A stretch of 64,000 nt of DNA. Source: Streptomyces eurythermus. GTDB lineage: Bacteria; Actinomycetota; Actinomycetes; Streptomycetales; Streptomycetaceae. Below the pieces are notes generated by a model. The model saw nothing but the letters and a program-made list of their open reading frames with translations. It was not told the origin of the DNA and did no database searches. Positions 51,575 to 59,865 of the stretch are shown here, piece by piece; within the stretch, counting starts at the first letter, position 1; every line of letters starts with the position of its first letter. Location of the stretch: the NCBI RefSeq assembly GCF_014649115.1, contig NZ_BMSK01000001.1, positions 220,664 to 284,663 on the forward strand. Direction: 5' to 3'. The position numbers and the translations under genes were made by a program.

Positions 51575-52210
51575 TCAGGCCGGCGTCCGCTGCCGCACCT
51601 GACGGCCCGCCGCCGCTGCCGCCAGCCGGCCCAGCGCCTCGTCCCGGTCGCAGCGGTGCGCGCCGAGGGACACCTGGCGGGTGATGATCGACCGCTCCGC
51701 ACGCATCAGCCGCCAGCCGCGGCGCAGCAGGAACGGCACCGACTTGCGGCCCTCCTTCAGATCGCGCAGGAAGCGCCGCCGGAAGGTGGTGAACGCCCCG
51801 CGCGACAGGCACAGCGCGTCCGCCAGCACCCCCAGCTCCCGGCAGCGCCCGATGATCTCCGCGGCGAAGATGCCCTCCGCGATGAACAGCGGGGTACGGC
51901 CGATGCGCAGCGTCTCCTCGCCGGTACGGGCGCTCAGCGCGATGTCGTACACCGGCACCGGCGTCGACCCCGTGGCGCACAGCCGGGTGATGGCCTCGAC
52001 CGCCACGTCCGCGTCCCAGGACCGCGGGTGGTCCCAGTCGATGTCCGAACTCCCCTCCACCAGCGGCAGGGTCGGGTCGTCACCCTCCTTGTAGAAGTCG
52101 TCCAGGCGCAGCACGGGAAGCCCGGAGCGGGCGGCGACGAGGGACTTGCCCGAGCCCGAGGGGCCGCACAGCAGCACGACACGGGCGGGAGACGGAGGAT
52201 GAATGCTCAC
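51575..52210 (-). CDS. Uridine kinase-like P-loop kinase
   Basis: A 211-residue P-loop kinase of the uridine kinase/phosphoribulokinase group: VVLLCGPSGSGKSLVAARSG (Walker A), LPVLRLDDFYKEGDDPTLP (DDFY motif) and VDWDHP-like IDWDHPRSWDADVA, then FIAEGIFAAEI. The C-terminal half is Arg-rich (FRRRFLRDLKEGRKSVPFLLRRGWRL). Phosphorylation of uridine/cytidine is plausible and would fit nucleoside salvage, but no regulon palindrome precedes it. Start GTG 52210. Confidence 0.82.
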   Translation of the reverse strand: MSIHPPSPARVVLLCGPSGSGKSLVAARSGLPVLRLDDFYKEGDDPTLPLVEGSSDIDWDHPRSWDADVAVEAITRLCATGSTPVPVYDIALSARTGEETLRIGRTPLFIAEGIFAAEIIGRCRELGVLADALCLSRGAFTTFRRRFLRDLKEGRKSVPFLLRRGWRLMRAERSIITRQVSLGAHRCDRDEALGRLAAAAAGRQVRQRTPA

Positions 52211-52337
52211 GGAACACCAGTTTGACGCATGGCGGACCGCCTGCCGACCCCGCGGGTCGGCTTTTGAGCGTGAGCCCCGCCTCAACTACCCTTCGTGCCG
52301 ACACGATCACCCAGTGCAGCAGAAGGTGGCACCAGCG

Positions 52338-52739
52338 ATGGCCCGACACGCCTCACCCCAGCACTCCGCCGCCCAGCGCGCCCTGGTCGTCCTCGCCGCC
52401 GCCGGTGCGGTCCTGGGCACCGGGGCGGCCACGGCGTCCGCCGAGACGGTCTCCGGCTCGGGAGTGACCTACCGCGCGCCCGACGCCGGCAGCATCGACC
52501 CCGAGGCCGGCCTGCGCGCCATGACGGGCATCGTCGGCTACGTCACCGGCCCGGTCACCGGCCTCAAGCCCAACCCGCTGGCGGGCACGGGCGTCGACCC
52601 GCTGGACAACGGCGTCGGCACCCAGGTGGCCGACTTCCAGCCGGTCGGCACCCGGATGCTGACGGGCCCGCTGGCCCAGGCCAGTTCCCTGGGCAGCGTG
52701 CCCCTGGCAGGCCCGGTCCTCGCGTCCGTGGGGCACTGA
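52338..52739 (+). CDS. Small secreted protein
   Basis: A 133-residue exported protein with a Sec signal (AQRALVVLAAAGAVLGTGAATASA, cleavage after about residue 35). The mature part is Gly/Pro/Val-rich with no cysteines: ETVSGSGVTYRAP, GYVTGPVTGLKPNPLAGTGVDPLDNGVGTQVADFQPVGTRMLTGPL. It has no recognised domain. It resembles the 45838 protein in composition and size, suggesting a shared class of cell-surface proteins. Confidence 0.72.
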   Translation: MARHASPQHSAAQRALVVLAAAGAVLGTGAATASAETVSGSGVTYRAPDAGSIDPEAGLRAMTGIVGYVTGPVTGLKPNPLAGTGVDPLDNGVGTQVADFQPVGTRMLTGPLAQASSLGSVPLAGPVLASVGH

Positions 52740-52765
52740 ACGCGCCCGCCCGCGGGGCGGAACCG

Positions 52766-53650
52766 TCAGTAGGAAGACCCTCCGGCGCCCAGCGACCCCG
52801 TCGGGTGCCACACCGTCTTCGTCTCCAGGAACGCCGTCATCCGGTCGATGCCGGGCGTCTCGAAGTAGTCCACAGGCTGTGGACGCAGCACCCGCTTGAG
52901 ATTGTCGGCCGCCGCGATCTCCAGCTCCTTCGCCAGCGCCTCGTCCGCCCCCGCGAGGTCGATCGCGTTGACGTCCTGGTGCGCGGCCAGGGGCGCCGCG
53001 AGTTCCGCCGTACGGCCGGACAGGACGTTGACGACACCGCCCGGGACGTCGGACGTGGCGAGCACCTCGCCCAGGGACAGGGCCGGCAGGGGGGCCTTCT
53101 CGGAGGCGATCACGACCGCCGTGTTGCCGGTGGCGATCACCGGGGCCACCACCGACACCAGCCCGAGGAAGGACGACTCCTGCGGGGCCACGACGGCGAC
53201 CACACCGGTCGGCTCCGGGGAGGAGAGGTTGAAGTACGGGCCCGCGACCGGGTTGGCGCCGCCGGTCACCTGGGCGATCTTGTCGGTCCAGCCCGCGTAC
53301 CAGACCCAGCGGTCGATCGTCGCGTCCACGACGGCCGCGGCCTTCGACTTCGACAGGCCCTCCGCGTCGGCCACCTCGCGCGCGAACTGCTCGCGCCGGC
53401 CCTCCAGCATCTCCGCGACGCGGTAGAGGACCTGGCCGCGGTTGTAGGCGGTTGCGCCGGACCAGCCGCCGAACGCCTTGCGCGCGGCGACCACCGCGTC
53501 CCGGGCGTCCTTGCGGGAGGAGAGGGGGGCGTTGGCCAGCCAGTTGTTCTTCGAGTCCGTCACCTCGTACACCCGGCCGCTCTCGGAACGCGGGAACTTC
53601 CCGCCGACGTACAGCTTGTAGGTCTTGAAGACACTCAAACGGTCAGACAT
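52766..53650 (-). CDS. Truncated ALDH-like protein without catalytic residues
   Basis: A 294-residue protein homologous to the N-terminal part of aldehyde dehydrogenases: YKLYVGGKFPRSESGRVYEV, WSGATAYNRGQVLYRVAEMLEGR, GVVAVVAPQESSFLGLVSVVAPVIATGNTAVV. Where an active enzyme has FTGS, LELGGK and the QVC nucleophile, this one reads NAIDLAGADEALAKELEIAAADN and then ends. It therefore lacks both catalytic Glu and Cys. Its ATG overlaps the end of the active ALDH gene by 8 nt. A non-catalytic partner subunit is the simplest reading (see findings). Confidence 0.88.
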   Translation of the reverse strand: MSDRLSVFKTYKLYVGGKFPRSESGRVYEVTDSKNNWLANAPLSSRKDARDAVVAARKAFGGWSGATAYNRGQVLYRVAEMLEGRREQFAREVADAEGLSKSKAAAVVDATIDRWVWYAGWTDKIAQVTGGANPVAGPYFNLSSPEPTGVVAVVAPQESSFLGLVSVVAPVIATGNTAVVIASEKAPLPALSLGEVLATSDVPGGVVNVLSGRTAELAAPLAAHQDVNAIDLAGADEALAKELEIAAADNLKRVLRPQPVDYFETPGIDRMTAFLETKTVWHPTGSLGAGGSSY

Positions 53651-55073
53651 CGAGGTACGCCTCCAGGCCGTGGCGGCCGCCCTCGCGGCCGAAGCCCGAC
53701 TCCTTGTAACCGCCGAACGGCGAGGTCGGGTCGAACTTGTTGAACGTGTTGGACCAGACGACACCGGCGCGCAGCTTGTTCGCGACGGCCAGGATGCGCG
53801 AGCCCTTCTCGGACCAGATGCCGGCCGACAGGCCGTACTGGGTGTTGTTGGCCTTGGCGACGGCCTCGTCGGGCGTACGGAAGGTGAGGACCGACAGCAC
53901 CGGGCCGAAGATCTCCTCGCGGGCGATGGTGTGCGCCTGGGTGACGTTCGTGAACAGCGTCGGGGCGAACCAGTAGCCGGAGGCGGGCAGTTCACAGGCC
54001 GGGGACCAGCGCTCGGCGCCCTCCGCCTCGCCCCGCTCGGCCAGCGCGGTGATCCGGGCCAGCTGCTCGGCGGAGTTGATCGCGCCGATGTCGGTGTTCT
54101 TGTCCAGCGGGTCGCCGAGGCGGAGCGTGGACAGCCGGCGCTTGAGGGCGTCCAGCAGCTCCTCCTGGACCGACTCCTGCACCAGCAGGCGGGAGCCCGC
54201 GCAGCAGACCTGGCCCTGGTTGAAGAAGATGCCGTTCACGATGCCCTCGACGGCCTGGTCCAGCGGCGCGTCGTCGAAGACGATGTTGGCGCCCTTGCCG
54301 CCCAGTTCGAGCGTCAGCTTCTTCGCCGTGCCGGCGACCGTGCGGGCGATCTCCTTGCCGACGGCCGTCGAGCCGGTGAAGGCGACCTTGTTCACGTCCG
54401 GGTGCGCGACGAGCGCGGCGCCCGTCCGGCCGTCACCGGTCACGATGTTGACCACACCCTTGGGCAGGCCGGCCTGGCGGCAGATGTCCGCGAAGAACAG
54501 GGCCGACAGCGGGGTGGTCTCGGCCGGCTTCAGGACGACCGTGTTGCCGGTCGCCAGCGCCGGGGCGATCTTCCACGCCAGCATCAGGAGGGGGAAGTTC
54601 CACGGGATGACCTGGCCCGCGACGCCCAGCGGCCGCGGGTTGGCGCCGAAGCCGGCGTGGTCGAGCTTGTCGGCCCAGCCCGCGTAGTAGAAGAAGTGCG
54701 CGGCGACCAGCGGGAGGTCCGCGTCGCGGGTCTCCTTGATCGGCTTGCCGTTGTCCAGCGTCTCCAGGACGGCCAGCTCGCGGCTGCGCTCCTGGATGAT
54801 GCGGGCGATGCGGAACAGGTACTTGGCGCGCTCGGCGCCGGGCAGCGCGGACCACTTCTCGAACGCCTTGCGGGCGGCCTTGACCGCCCGGTCGACGTCC
54901 TCCACGGTGGCCTGGGTGTACTCGGCGAGTACTTCCTCGGTGGCCGGAGAGACCGTTTTGTTGAGATCCCCACCCGAGCTTTCGACGAACTCCCCATCGA
55001 TGAACAGGCCGTACGACGGGGCGATGTCGACGATCGCGCGCGATTCGGGCGCGGGAGCGTACTCGAATGCCAT
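53643..55073 (-). CDS. Aldehyde dehydrogenase, active form
   Basis: A 476-residue NAD(P)-dependent aldehyde dehydrogenase. It contains SYGLFIDGEFVESSGGDL, GQVIPWNFPLLMLAWKIAPALATGNTVVLKP, KVAFTGSTAVGKEI, LTLELGGKGANIV (catalytic Glu) and FFNQGQVCCAGSRLLVQE (catalytic Cys). It starts 3 nt after deoC, so acetaldehyde from deoxyribose-5-phosphate cleavage is the obvious substrate, giving acetate or acetyl units. Co-transcribed with the truncated homologue at 52766. Confidence 0.93.
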   Translation of the reverse strand: MAFEYAPAPESRAIVDIAPSYGLFIDGEFVESSGGDLNKTVSPATEEVLAEYTQATVEDVDRAVKAARKAFEKWSALPGAERAKYLFRIARIIQERSRELAVLETLDNGKPIKETRDADLPLVAAHFFYYAGWADKLDHAGFGANPRPLGVAGQVIPWNFPLLMLAWKIAPALATGNTVVLKPAETTPLSALFFADICRQAGLPKGVVNIVTGDGRTGAALVAHPDVNKVAFTGSTAVGKEIARTVAGTAKKLTLELGGKGANIVFDDAPLDQAVEGIVNGIFFNQGQVCCAGSRLLVQESVQEELLDALKRRLSTLRLGDPLDKNTDIGAINSAEQLARITALAERGEAEGAERWSPACELPASGYWFAPTLFTNVTQAHTIAREEIFGPVLSVLTFRTPDEAVAKANNTQYGLSAGIWSEKGSRILAVANKLRAGVVWSNTFNKFDPTSPFGGYKESGFGREGGRHGLEAYLDV

Positions 55074-55076
55074 GTT

Positions 55077-56036
55077 TCAGTCCACCGTAACGTAGTCGGG
55101 GCCGGAGTAGCGGCCCGTGGCCAGCTTCTGGCGCTGCATCAGCAGGTCGTTGAGGAGCGAGGAGGCGCCGAAGCGGAACCAGTGGTTGTCCAGCCAGTCC
55201 GCGCCCGCGGTCTCGTTGACCAGCACCAGGAACTTGATCGCGTCCTTGCTGGTGCGGATGCCGCCGGCCGGCTTCACACCGACCTGGACGCCGGTCTGCG
55301 CCCGGAAGTCGCGCACCGCCTCCAGCATGAGCAGGGTGTTCGCGGGGGTCGCGTTGACGGCCACCTTGCCGGTGGAGGTCTTGATGAAGTCGGCGCCGGC
55401 CAGCATGCCGAGCCAGGAGGCGCGGCGGATGTTGTCGTACGTCGACAGCTCGCCGGTCTCGAAGATGACCTTCAGCCGGGCGCTCGTCCCGCAGGCCTCC
55501 TTCACGGCGACGATCTCGTCGTACACCTTCAGGTACCGGCCGGCCAGGAAGGCGCCCCGGTCGATGACCATGTCGATCTCGTCGGCGCCGGCGGCGACGG
55601 CCTCGCGCACGTCGGCCAGCTTCACGTCGAGCGCGGCCCGGCCGGCCGGGAAGGCGGTGGCCACCGAGGCGACCTTCACGCCGGAGCCGGCGACGGCCTC
55701 CTTGGCGACGGCCACCATGTCGGGATAGACGCAGACCGCGGCCGTCGTGGGCGTCGTACGGTCCGTGGGGTCGGGGTGGACCGCCTTGGCGCCGAGCGCC
55801 CGGACCTTGCCCGGGGTGTCCGCGCCTTCCAGCGTCGTCAGGTCGACCATCGAGATGGCGAGGTCGATGGCGTACGCCTTCGCGGTGGTCTTGATGGAGC
55901 GGGTGCCGAGGGACGCGGCGCGCGCCTCCAGGCCGACCGCGTCGACGCCGGGGAGCCCGTGCAGGAAGCGGCGCAGCGTGCTGTCGGACGCGGCGACGTC
56001 CGAGAGAACGTGGGCTGAGGATGCGGTAGTGGGCAT
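55077..56036 (-). CDS. deoC: Deoxyribose-phosphate aldolase
   Basis: A 319-residue class I aldolase splitting deoxyribose-5-phosphate to glyceraldehyde-3-phosphate and acetaldehyde. Motifs: AAVCVYPDMV, EIDMVIDRGAFLAGRYLKVYDEI, LKVIFETGEL, GADFIKTSTGKV (Schiff-base Lys) and VGVKPAGGIRTSKDAI (second Lys). About 60 N-terminal residues beyond the minimal E. coli enzyme are present. ATG 56036 is used; GTG 56042 is an in-frame alternative. The exact regulon palindrome lies 20 nt upstream, over the likely promoter. Confidence 0.95.
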   Translation of the reverse strand: MPTTASSAHVLSDVAASDSTLRRFLHGLPGVDAVGLEARAASLGTRSIKTTAKAYAIDLAISMVDLTTLEGADTPGKVRALGAKAVHPDPTDRTTPTTAAVCVYPDMVAVAKEAVAGSGVKVASVATAFPAGRAALDVKLADVREAVAAGADEIDMVIDRGAFLAGRYLKVYDEIVAVKEACGTSARLKVIFETGELSTYDNIRRASWLGMLAGADFIKTSTGKVAVNATPANTLLMLEAVRDFRAQTGVQVGVKPAGGIRTSKDAIKFLVLVNETAGADWLDNHWFRFGASSLLNDLLMQRQKLATGRYSGPDYVTVD

Positions 56037-56342
56037 GGTCACCAGACGAGCATATCTACGCGCGTAGCGGATGTATAGCCCCGGGACGGCGGACACGGGG
56101 CGGGGGCTGTCACAGGGGGACGGCGGACGGCTGCCGCACGGGGGGAGCGGAGCCTGCCACATGGGGACGGCGGAGCCTGCCGCACGGGTGACGGCGGGGG
56201 CCGGACCAGTCGCGTGGGGTGCGGGGGCGTGCGATTCCGGGCGGGTCGGGTGCGGTGGGCGGGAGCGGTGGTGTCCGGGCGGGGCCGGTGGTGTCCGGGT
56301 GGGGGGCTGGGGCCCGCCGTGGGCGTGGGGCAGAATCGGCCC
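56037..56342. other. Divergent region between deoC and the PH-domain gene
   Basis: 306 nt without a gene. It contains the deoC operator (56056-56067) and a run of three imperfect units of about 23 bp (56116-56197; core GGCGGAGCCTGCCGCAC). Near 56270-56310 are two copies of GGTGTCCGGG followed by G-rich sequence. No clear promoter for the 56343 gene was recognised. Confidence 0.6.
56056..56067. promoter_or_regulatory. Nucleoside-regulon operator, deoC site (exact)
   Basis: Exact palindrome CTACGCGCGTAG. Read on the minus strand it is followed by ATATGCT and then the start codon 20 nt further, so it overlaps or abuts the core promoter. Confidence 0.85.
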
Positions 56343-57041
56343 ATGACCACCCCGGACCACCCGTCACCCGCGTCACAGCCTCCGGTGCCCGCCGGCAAGG
56401 ACCGGATCTACCGCTCACCCCTGGGGCTGGCGGGGGGCGCGCTGCTGCTCCTGGTCGTGCTCTGGCTGGGCTTCGACGCGCTGTTCAAGGGCGACGGCCG
56501 CACCCCGTGGCTGGCGCTGGCCGGCCTGATCCTGGTCGTGCCGCTGATCCTCGCCTTCACGCTCCGCCCGGCGGTCTTCGCCAACGAGGAGCGGCTGCGC
56601 GTACGCAACCCGTTCCGGGTGATCAGCCTGCCCTGGGGCGAGGTCGCCGGCCTGCGCTCCGGTTACACCAACGAGGTCCTCGCCAAGTCCGGCGGCAAGT
56701 ACCAGCTGTGGGCGATCCCGGTCTCGCTGCGCGCCCGCAAGAAGGCGGCCCGCCGCCAGCAGCGGGCGGCGGCGGACGCGGCCCGGGGCGGGACGCCGGG
56801 CGGCCGGGGCGGGCTCGGGCCGAGCGGCCTGGGCCTCGGCGGGTTCGCGCTGCGCGGCCCGGACACCGGGCCGGCCCGCGCCGACACCGACAAGGTGATG
56901 GACGACCTGCGCGAGCTCCTGGACCAGCACGGCACGGCCGAGCCCGCCCAGGGTGAGGTCGGCGTGCGGTGGGCCTACGAGGTGGTGGCGCCGGCGGTGG
57001 CGGGAGCGGTACTGCTGGCGATCCTGCTGGCGACCGGCTGA
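56343..57041 (+). CDS. PH-domain (bPH) membrane protein
   Basis: A 232-residue protein with two N-terminal helices (about 30-50 and 58-80) followed by a bacterial PH-like domain: LRVRNPFRVISLPWGEVAGLRSGYTNEVLAKSGGKYQLWAIPVSLR. A basic/Gly-rich linker (RKKAARRQQRAAAD) is near 135-165. A C-terminal helix VVAPAVAGAVLLAILLATG returns to the membrane. Common in Streptomyces, no known role. It is convergent with the mutase gene across a terminator. Confidence 0.82.
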   Translation: MTTPDHPSPASQPPVPAGKDRIYRSPLGLAGGALLLLVVLWLGFDALFKGDGRTPWLALAGLILVVPLILAFTLRPAVFANEERLRVRNPFRVISLPWGEVAGLRSGYTNEVLAKSGGKYQLWAIPVSLRARKKAARRQQRAAADAARGGTPGGRGGLGPSGLGLGGFALRGPDTGPARADTDKVMDDLRELLDQHGTAEPAQGEVGVRWAYEVVAPAVAGAVLLAILLATG

Positions 57042-57089
57042 GCGAACCGGGTCGGCCGCACTTTCCCGTTCCGGTCCGCCGGGACACGA

Positions 57090-57128
57090 CTGAGGGCGCC
57101 CATGGCCGGCGGACAGGGGCGCCCTCAG
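57090..57128. terminator. Two-way terminator
   Basis: Perfect 11-bp stem CTGAGGGCGCC (57090-57100) and GGCGCCCTCAG (57118-57128) with a 17-nt loop, between convergent genes. Confidence 0.85.
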
Positions 57129-57147
57129 GTGTGCGGGTGTGCGGGGC

Positions 57148-58779
57148 TCAGATGCCGGCGGCCGCCGACAGATCGCGCTTGACCGCTGCCAGCAGTTCGG
57201 CCGCGCGGGTGCGGGCGGCCGGCAGGGCGGACGGGGAGGAGACCGGGACGACGACCTCCAGGTAGCACTTGAGCTTCGGCTCGGTGCCGCTGGGGCGGAC
57301 GACGACCCGGGCGCCGTCCAGGGTGTAGCGCAGGCCGTCGGTGGGCGGCAGGCTCTCGGAGCCGCGGGCCAGGTCCTCGGCCCGGACGACGGGCAGGCCG
57401 GCCAGCTCGGCCGGCGGCCGCTCGCGCAGCCGGCGCATCGCGTCCGCGATCAGCGACAGGTCCTGGACCCGCACCGACAACTGGTCGGTGGCGTGCAGGC
57501 CGTGCTCCACGGCGAGGTCGTCGAGCAGGTCGAGAAGGGTGCGGCCCTCCTCCTTCAGCACCGACGCCAGCTCGGTGATCAGCAGCGCGGCGGTGATGCC
57601 GTCCTTGTCGCGCACGCCCTCGGGGTCCACGCAGTAGCCGAGGGCCTCCTCGTAGCCGTAGCGCAGGCCGTCGACGCGGGCGATCCACTTGAAGCCGGTC
57701 AGGGTCTCCTCGTACGGCAGCCCCGCCTTGCCGGCGATCCGGCCGAGCAGGGAGGAGGAGACGATCGACTCCGCGAAGGTGCCGGTCACGCCGCGGCGGA
57801 CCAAGTGGGCGGCGAGCAGGGCGCCGACCTCGTCGCCGCGCAGCATCCGCCAGTCGGCGCCGTCCTTGACGGCCACCGCGCAGCGGTCGGCGTCGGGGTC
57901 GTTGGCGATGACCAGGTCCGGGTCGGTGTCCCGGGCCCGGGCGAACGCCAGGTCCATCGCGCCCGGCTCCTCCGGGTTCGGGAAGGCGACCGTCGGGAAG
58001 TCCGGGTCCGGCTCGGCCTGCTCGGCGACCAGCACCGGCTCGGGGAACCCGGCCCGGGCGAAGGCGGCCAGCAGCACGTCCTTGCCGACGCCGTGCATGG
58101 CCGTGTAGACCGTGCGGGCGGTGCGCGGGGAGCCGGTCGCGAGGACGGCGTCCGTACGGGCCAGATAGGCGTCCAGGACCGAGTCGTCCAGGATCTCCCA
58201 GCCGGTGTCCGGGCGCGGTACGTCGTGCAGGGAGGCGATGGCGTCGATCTCGGCGGCGATCTCCGCGTCCGCGGGCGGCACGATCTGGGAGCCGTCGCCC
58301 AGGTAGACCTTGTAGCCGTTGTCCCGGGGCGGGTTGTGGCTGGCGGTGACCTCCACGCCGGCCACCGCGCCGAGGTGGCGGATCGCGAAGGCCAGCACGG
58401 GGGTGGGCAGCGGGCGCGGGAGCACGGCGGCACGCAGGCCGGCGCCGGTCATCACGGCGGCGGTGTCCCGGGCGAAGTCGGCCGACTTGTGCCGGGCGTC
58501 GTAGCCGATGACCACGAGGCCGTCGCCCTGCCCCTGCTTCCTCAGGTACGCGGCGAGGCCGGCGGCGGCGCGGATGACGACGCTGCGGTTCATGCGCATG
58601 GGGCCGGCGCCGAGTTCGCCGCGCAGACCCGCCGTGCCGAACTGGAGCGTGCCGCCGAAGCGGTCCGACAGCTCCGCCGTGTCACCGGCGTCGATCAGCT
58701 TGGCCAGTTCGTCGCGGGTCTCCGTGTCCGGGTCCTCGGCGAGCCATGCCTTGGCCCGGGCGATGAGATCGTCGTGCAC
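57148..58779 (-). CDS. Phosphosugar mutase, PGM2-like (likely phosphopentomutase)
   Basis: A 543-residue alpha-D-phosphohexomutase. Domain 1 has FGTAGLRGELGAGPMRMN and the phospho-Ser loop VEVTASHNPPRDNGYK. Domain 2 has the metal site LVIANDPDADRCAVA. Domain 3 has YGYEEALGYCVDP (sugar-binding loop). Domain 4 has VVVRPSGTEPKLKCYLEV. The size and sequence style resemble the PGM2 group, some members of which are phosphopentomutases. It lies 136 nt downstream of the purine nucleoside phosphorylase on the same strand and near deoC. Conversion of (deoxy)ribose-1-phosphate to the 5-phosphate is the step otherwise missing here. Confidence 0.88.
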   Translation of the reverse strand: MHDDLIARAKAWLAEDPDTETRDELAKLIDAGDTAELSDRFGGTLQFGTAGLRGELGAGPMRMNRSVVIRAAAGLAAYLRKQGQGDGLVVIGYDARHKSADFARDTAAVMTGAGLRAAVLPRPLPTPVLAFAIRHLGAVAGVEVTASHNPPRDNGYKVYLGDGSQIVPPADAEIAAEIDAIASLHDVPRPDTGWEILDDSVLDAYLARTDAVLATGSPRTARTVYTAMHGVGKDVLLAAFARAGFPEPVLVAEQAEPDPDFPTVAFPNPEEPGAMDLAFARARDTDPDLVIANDPDADRCAVAVKDGADWRMLRGDEVGALLAAHLVRRGVTGTFAESIVSSSLLGRIAGKAGLPYEETLTGFKWIARVDGLRYGYEEALGYCVDPEGVRDKDGITAALLITELASVLKEEGRTLLDLLDDLAVEHGLHATDQLSVRVQDLSLIADAMRRLRERPPAELAGLPVVRAEDLARGSESLPPTDGLRYTLDGARVVVRPSGTEPKLKCYLEVVVPVSSPSALPAARTRAAELLAAVKRDLSAAAGI

Positions 58780-58881
58780 CTTGGGATCAACCTCTCCTAG
58801 TCGTCGCTGGGGGCTGTGCCCCCCGGACCCCCGTTCGCCCGCCTGCCCGGAACCGTCGGACGGGAGGCGGGCACGACGAGG

Positions 58882-58903
58882 GCCCCGTCACCGGCGCCGG
58901 GGC
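58882..58903 (-). terminator. Hairpin between punA and the mutase gene
   Basis: GCCCCG (58882-58887) and CGGGGC (58898-58903) with a 10-nt loop. A second GC hairpin (GGGGGC...GCCCCC) lies near 58808-58822. Together they may reduce read-through into the mutase gene. Confidence 0.45.
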
Positions 58904-58915
58904 GCCCGCGTCCGC

Positions 58916-59740
58916 TTACAGCTTGCCCAGCACCTGGGCGAGCAGCGAGCCCATCCGGGCCGCCGAGTCACGGCCGGCCTGGAGGACCTCCTCGTGGTTG
59001 AGGGGCTCACCGGTCATGCCCGCGGCCAGGTTGGTGACCAGGGAGATACCCAGCACCTCGGCGCCCGCCTCGCGCGCGGCGATGGCCTCCAGGACGGTGG
59101 ACATGCCGACCAGGTCCGCGCCGATGACGCGGGCCATGCGGATCTCGGCCGGGGTCTCGTAGTGCGGGCCGGGGAACTGGGCGTAGACGCCCTCCTCCAG
59201 CGTGGGGTCGATCTCCTTGCACAGGGCGCGCAGGCGCGGCGAGTACAGGTCCGTCAGGTCGACGAAGTTCGCGCCGACGATCGGGGACGTCGCCGTGAGG
59301 TTGATGTGGTCGCTGATCAGCACCGGCTGGCCGGGGCGCATGCCCTCGCGCAGGCCGCCGCAGCCGTTGGTGAGCACCACGGTCTTGCAGCCGGCCGCGA
59401 CCGCCGTGCGCACGCCGTGCGCGACCGCCGCGACGCCACGGCCCTCGTAGTAGTGGGTGCGGCCCAGGAAGACCAGGGCGCGCTTGTCACCGAAGGAGTA
59501 CGAGCGGATCTTGCCGCCGTGGCCCTCGACGGCCGGCGGCGGGAAGCCGGGCAGCTCGGTGACCTGGAACTCGGCGTCGGGGGCGCCCAGCGCGTCGACG
59601 GCCGGAGCCCAGCCGGAGCCCATCACGAGGGCGACGTCGTGGGTCTCGGCGCCGGTGAGGGCGCGCAGGCGCGCGGCGGCGGCGTCGGCGGCGGCGTAGG
59701 GGTCGCCCTGGATGTCGTCCGGAAGAAGAGATGCGTTCAC
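58916..59740 (-). CDS. punA: Purine nucleoside phosphorylase (trimeric class)
   Basis: A 274-residue phosphorylase that cleaves inosine/guanosine and deoxy forms. Motifs: [16 protein letters not shown] (phosphate loop), [28 protein letters not shown] (His and Arg contacts), [43 protein letters not shown] and [12 protein letters not shown] (base-binding Asn). GTG 59740 gives the usual family length; an upstream ATG would add 17 residues and run through the operator flank. The exact regulon palindrome is 26 nt upstream. Confidence 0.95.
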   Translation of the reverse strand: MNASLLPDDIQGDPYAAADAAAARLRALTGAETHDVALVMGSGWAPAVDALGAPDAEFQVTELPGFPPPAVEGHGGKIRSYSFGDKRALVFLGRTHYYEGRGVAAVAHGVRTAVAAGCKTVVLTNGCGGLREGMRPGQPVLISDHINLTATSPIVGANFVDLTDLYSPRLRALCKEIDPTLEEGVYAQFPGPHYETPAEIRMARVIGADLVGMSTVLEAIAAREAGAEVLGISLVTNLAAGMTGEPLNHEEVLQAGRDSAARMGSLLAQVLGKL

Positions 59741-59765
59741 GCCGACGAGGGTAGCCGCTCTTCGC

Positions 59766-59777
59766 CTACGCGCGTAG
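59766..59777. promoter_or_regulatory. Nucleoside-regulon operator, punA site (exact)
   Basis: Exact palindrome CTACGCGCGTAG, 26 nt upstream of the punA GTG, in the gap to the 59866 gene. Confidence 0.85.
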
Positions 59778-59865
59778 ATGACAGAGCACACGGGATTGCG
59801 TTCGTTGCCTTGTCGTTTTCCACAAAGAGCGGGCGAAACGGGAGGTAAGGGGCGGATTGCCGGTC

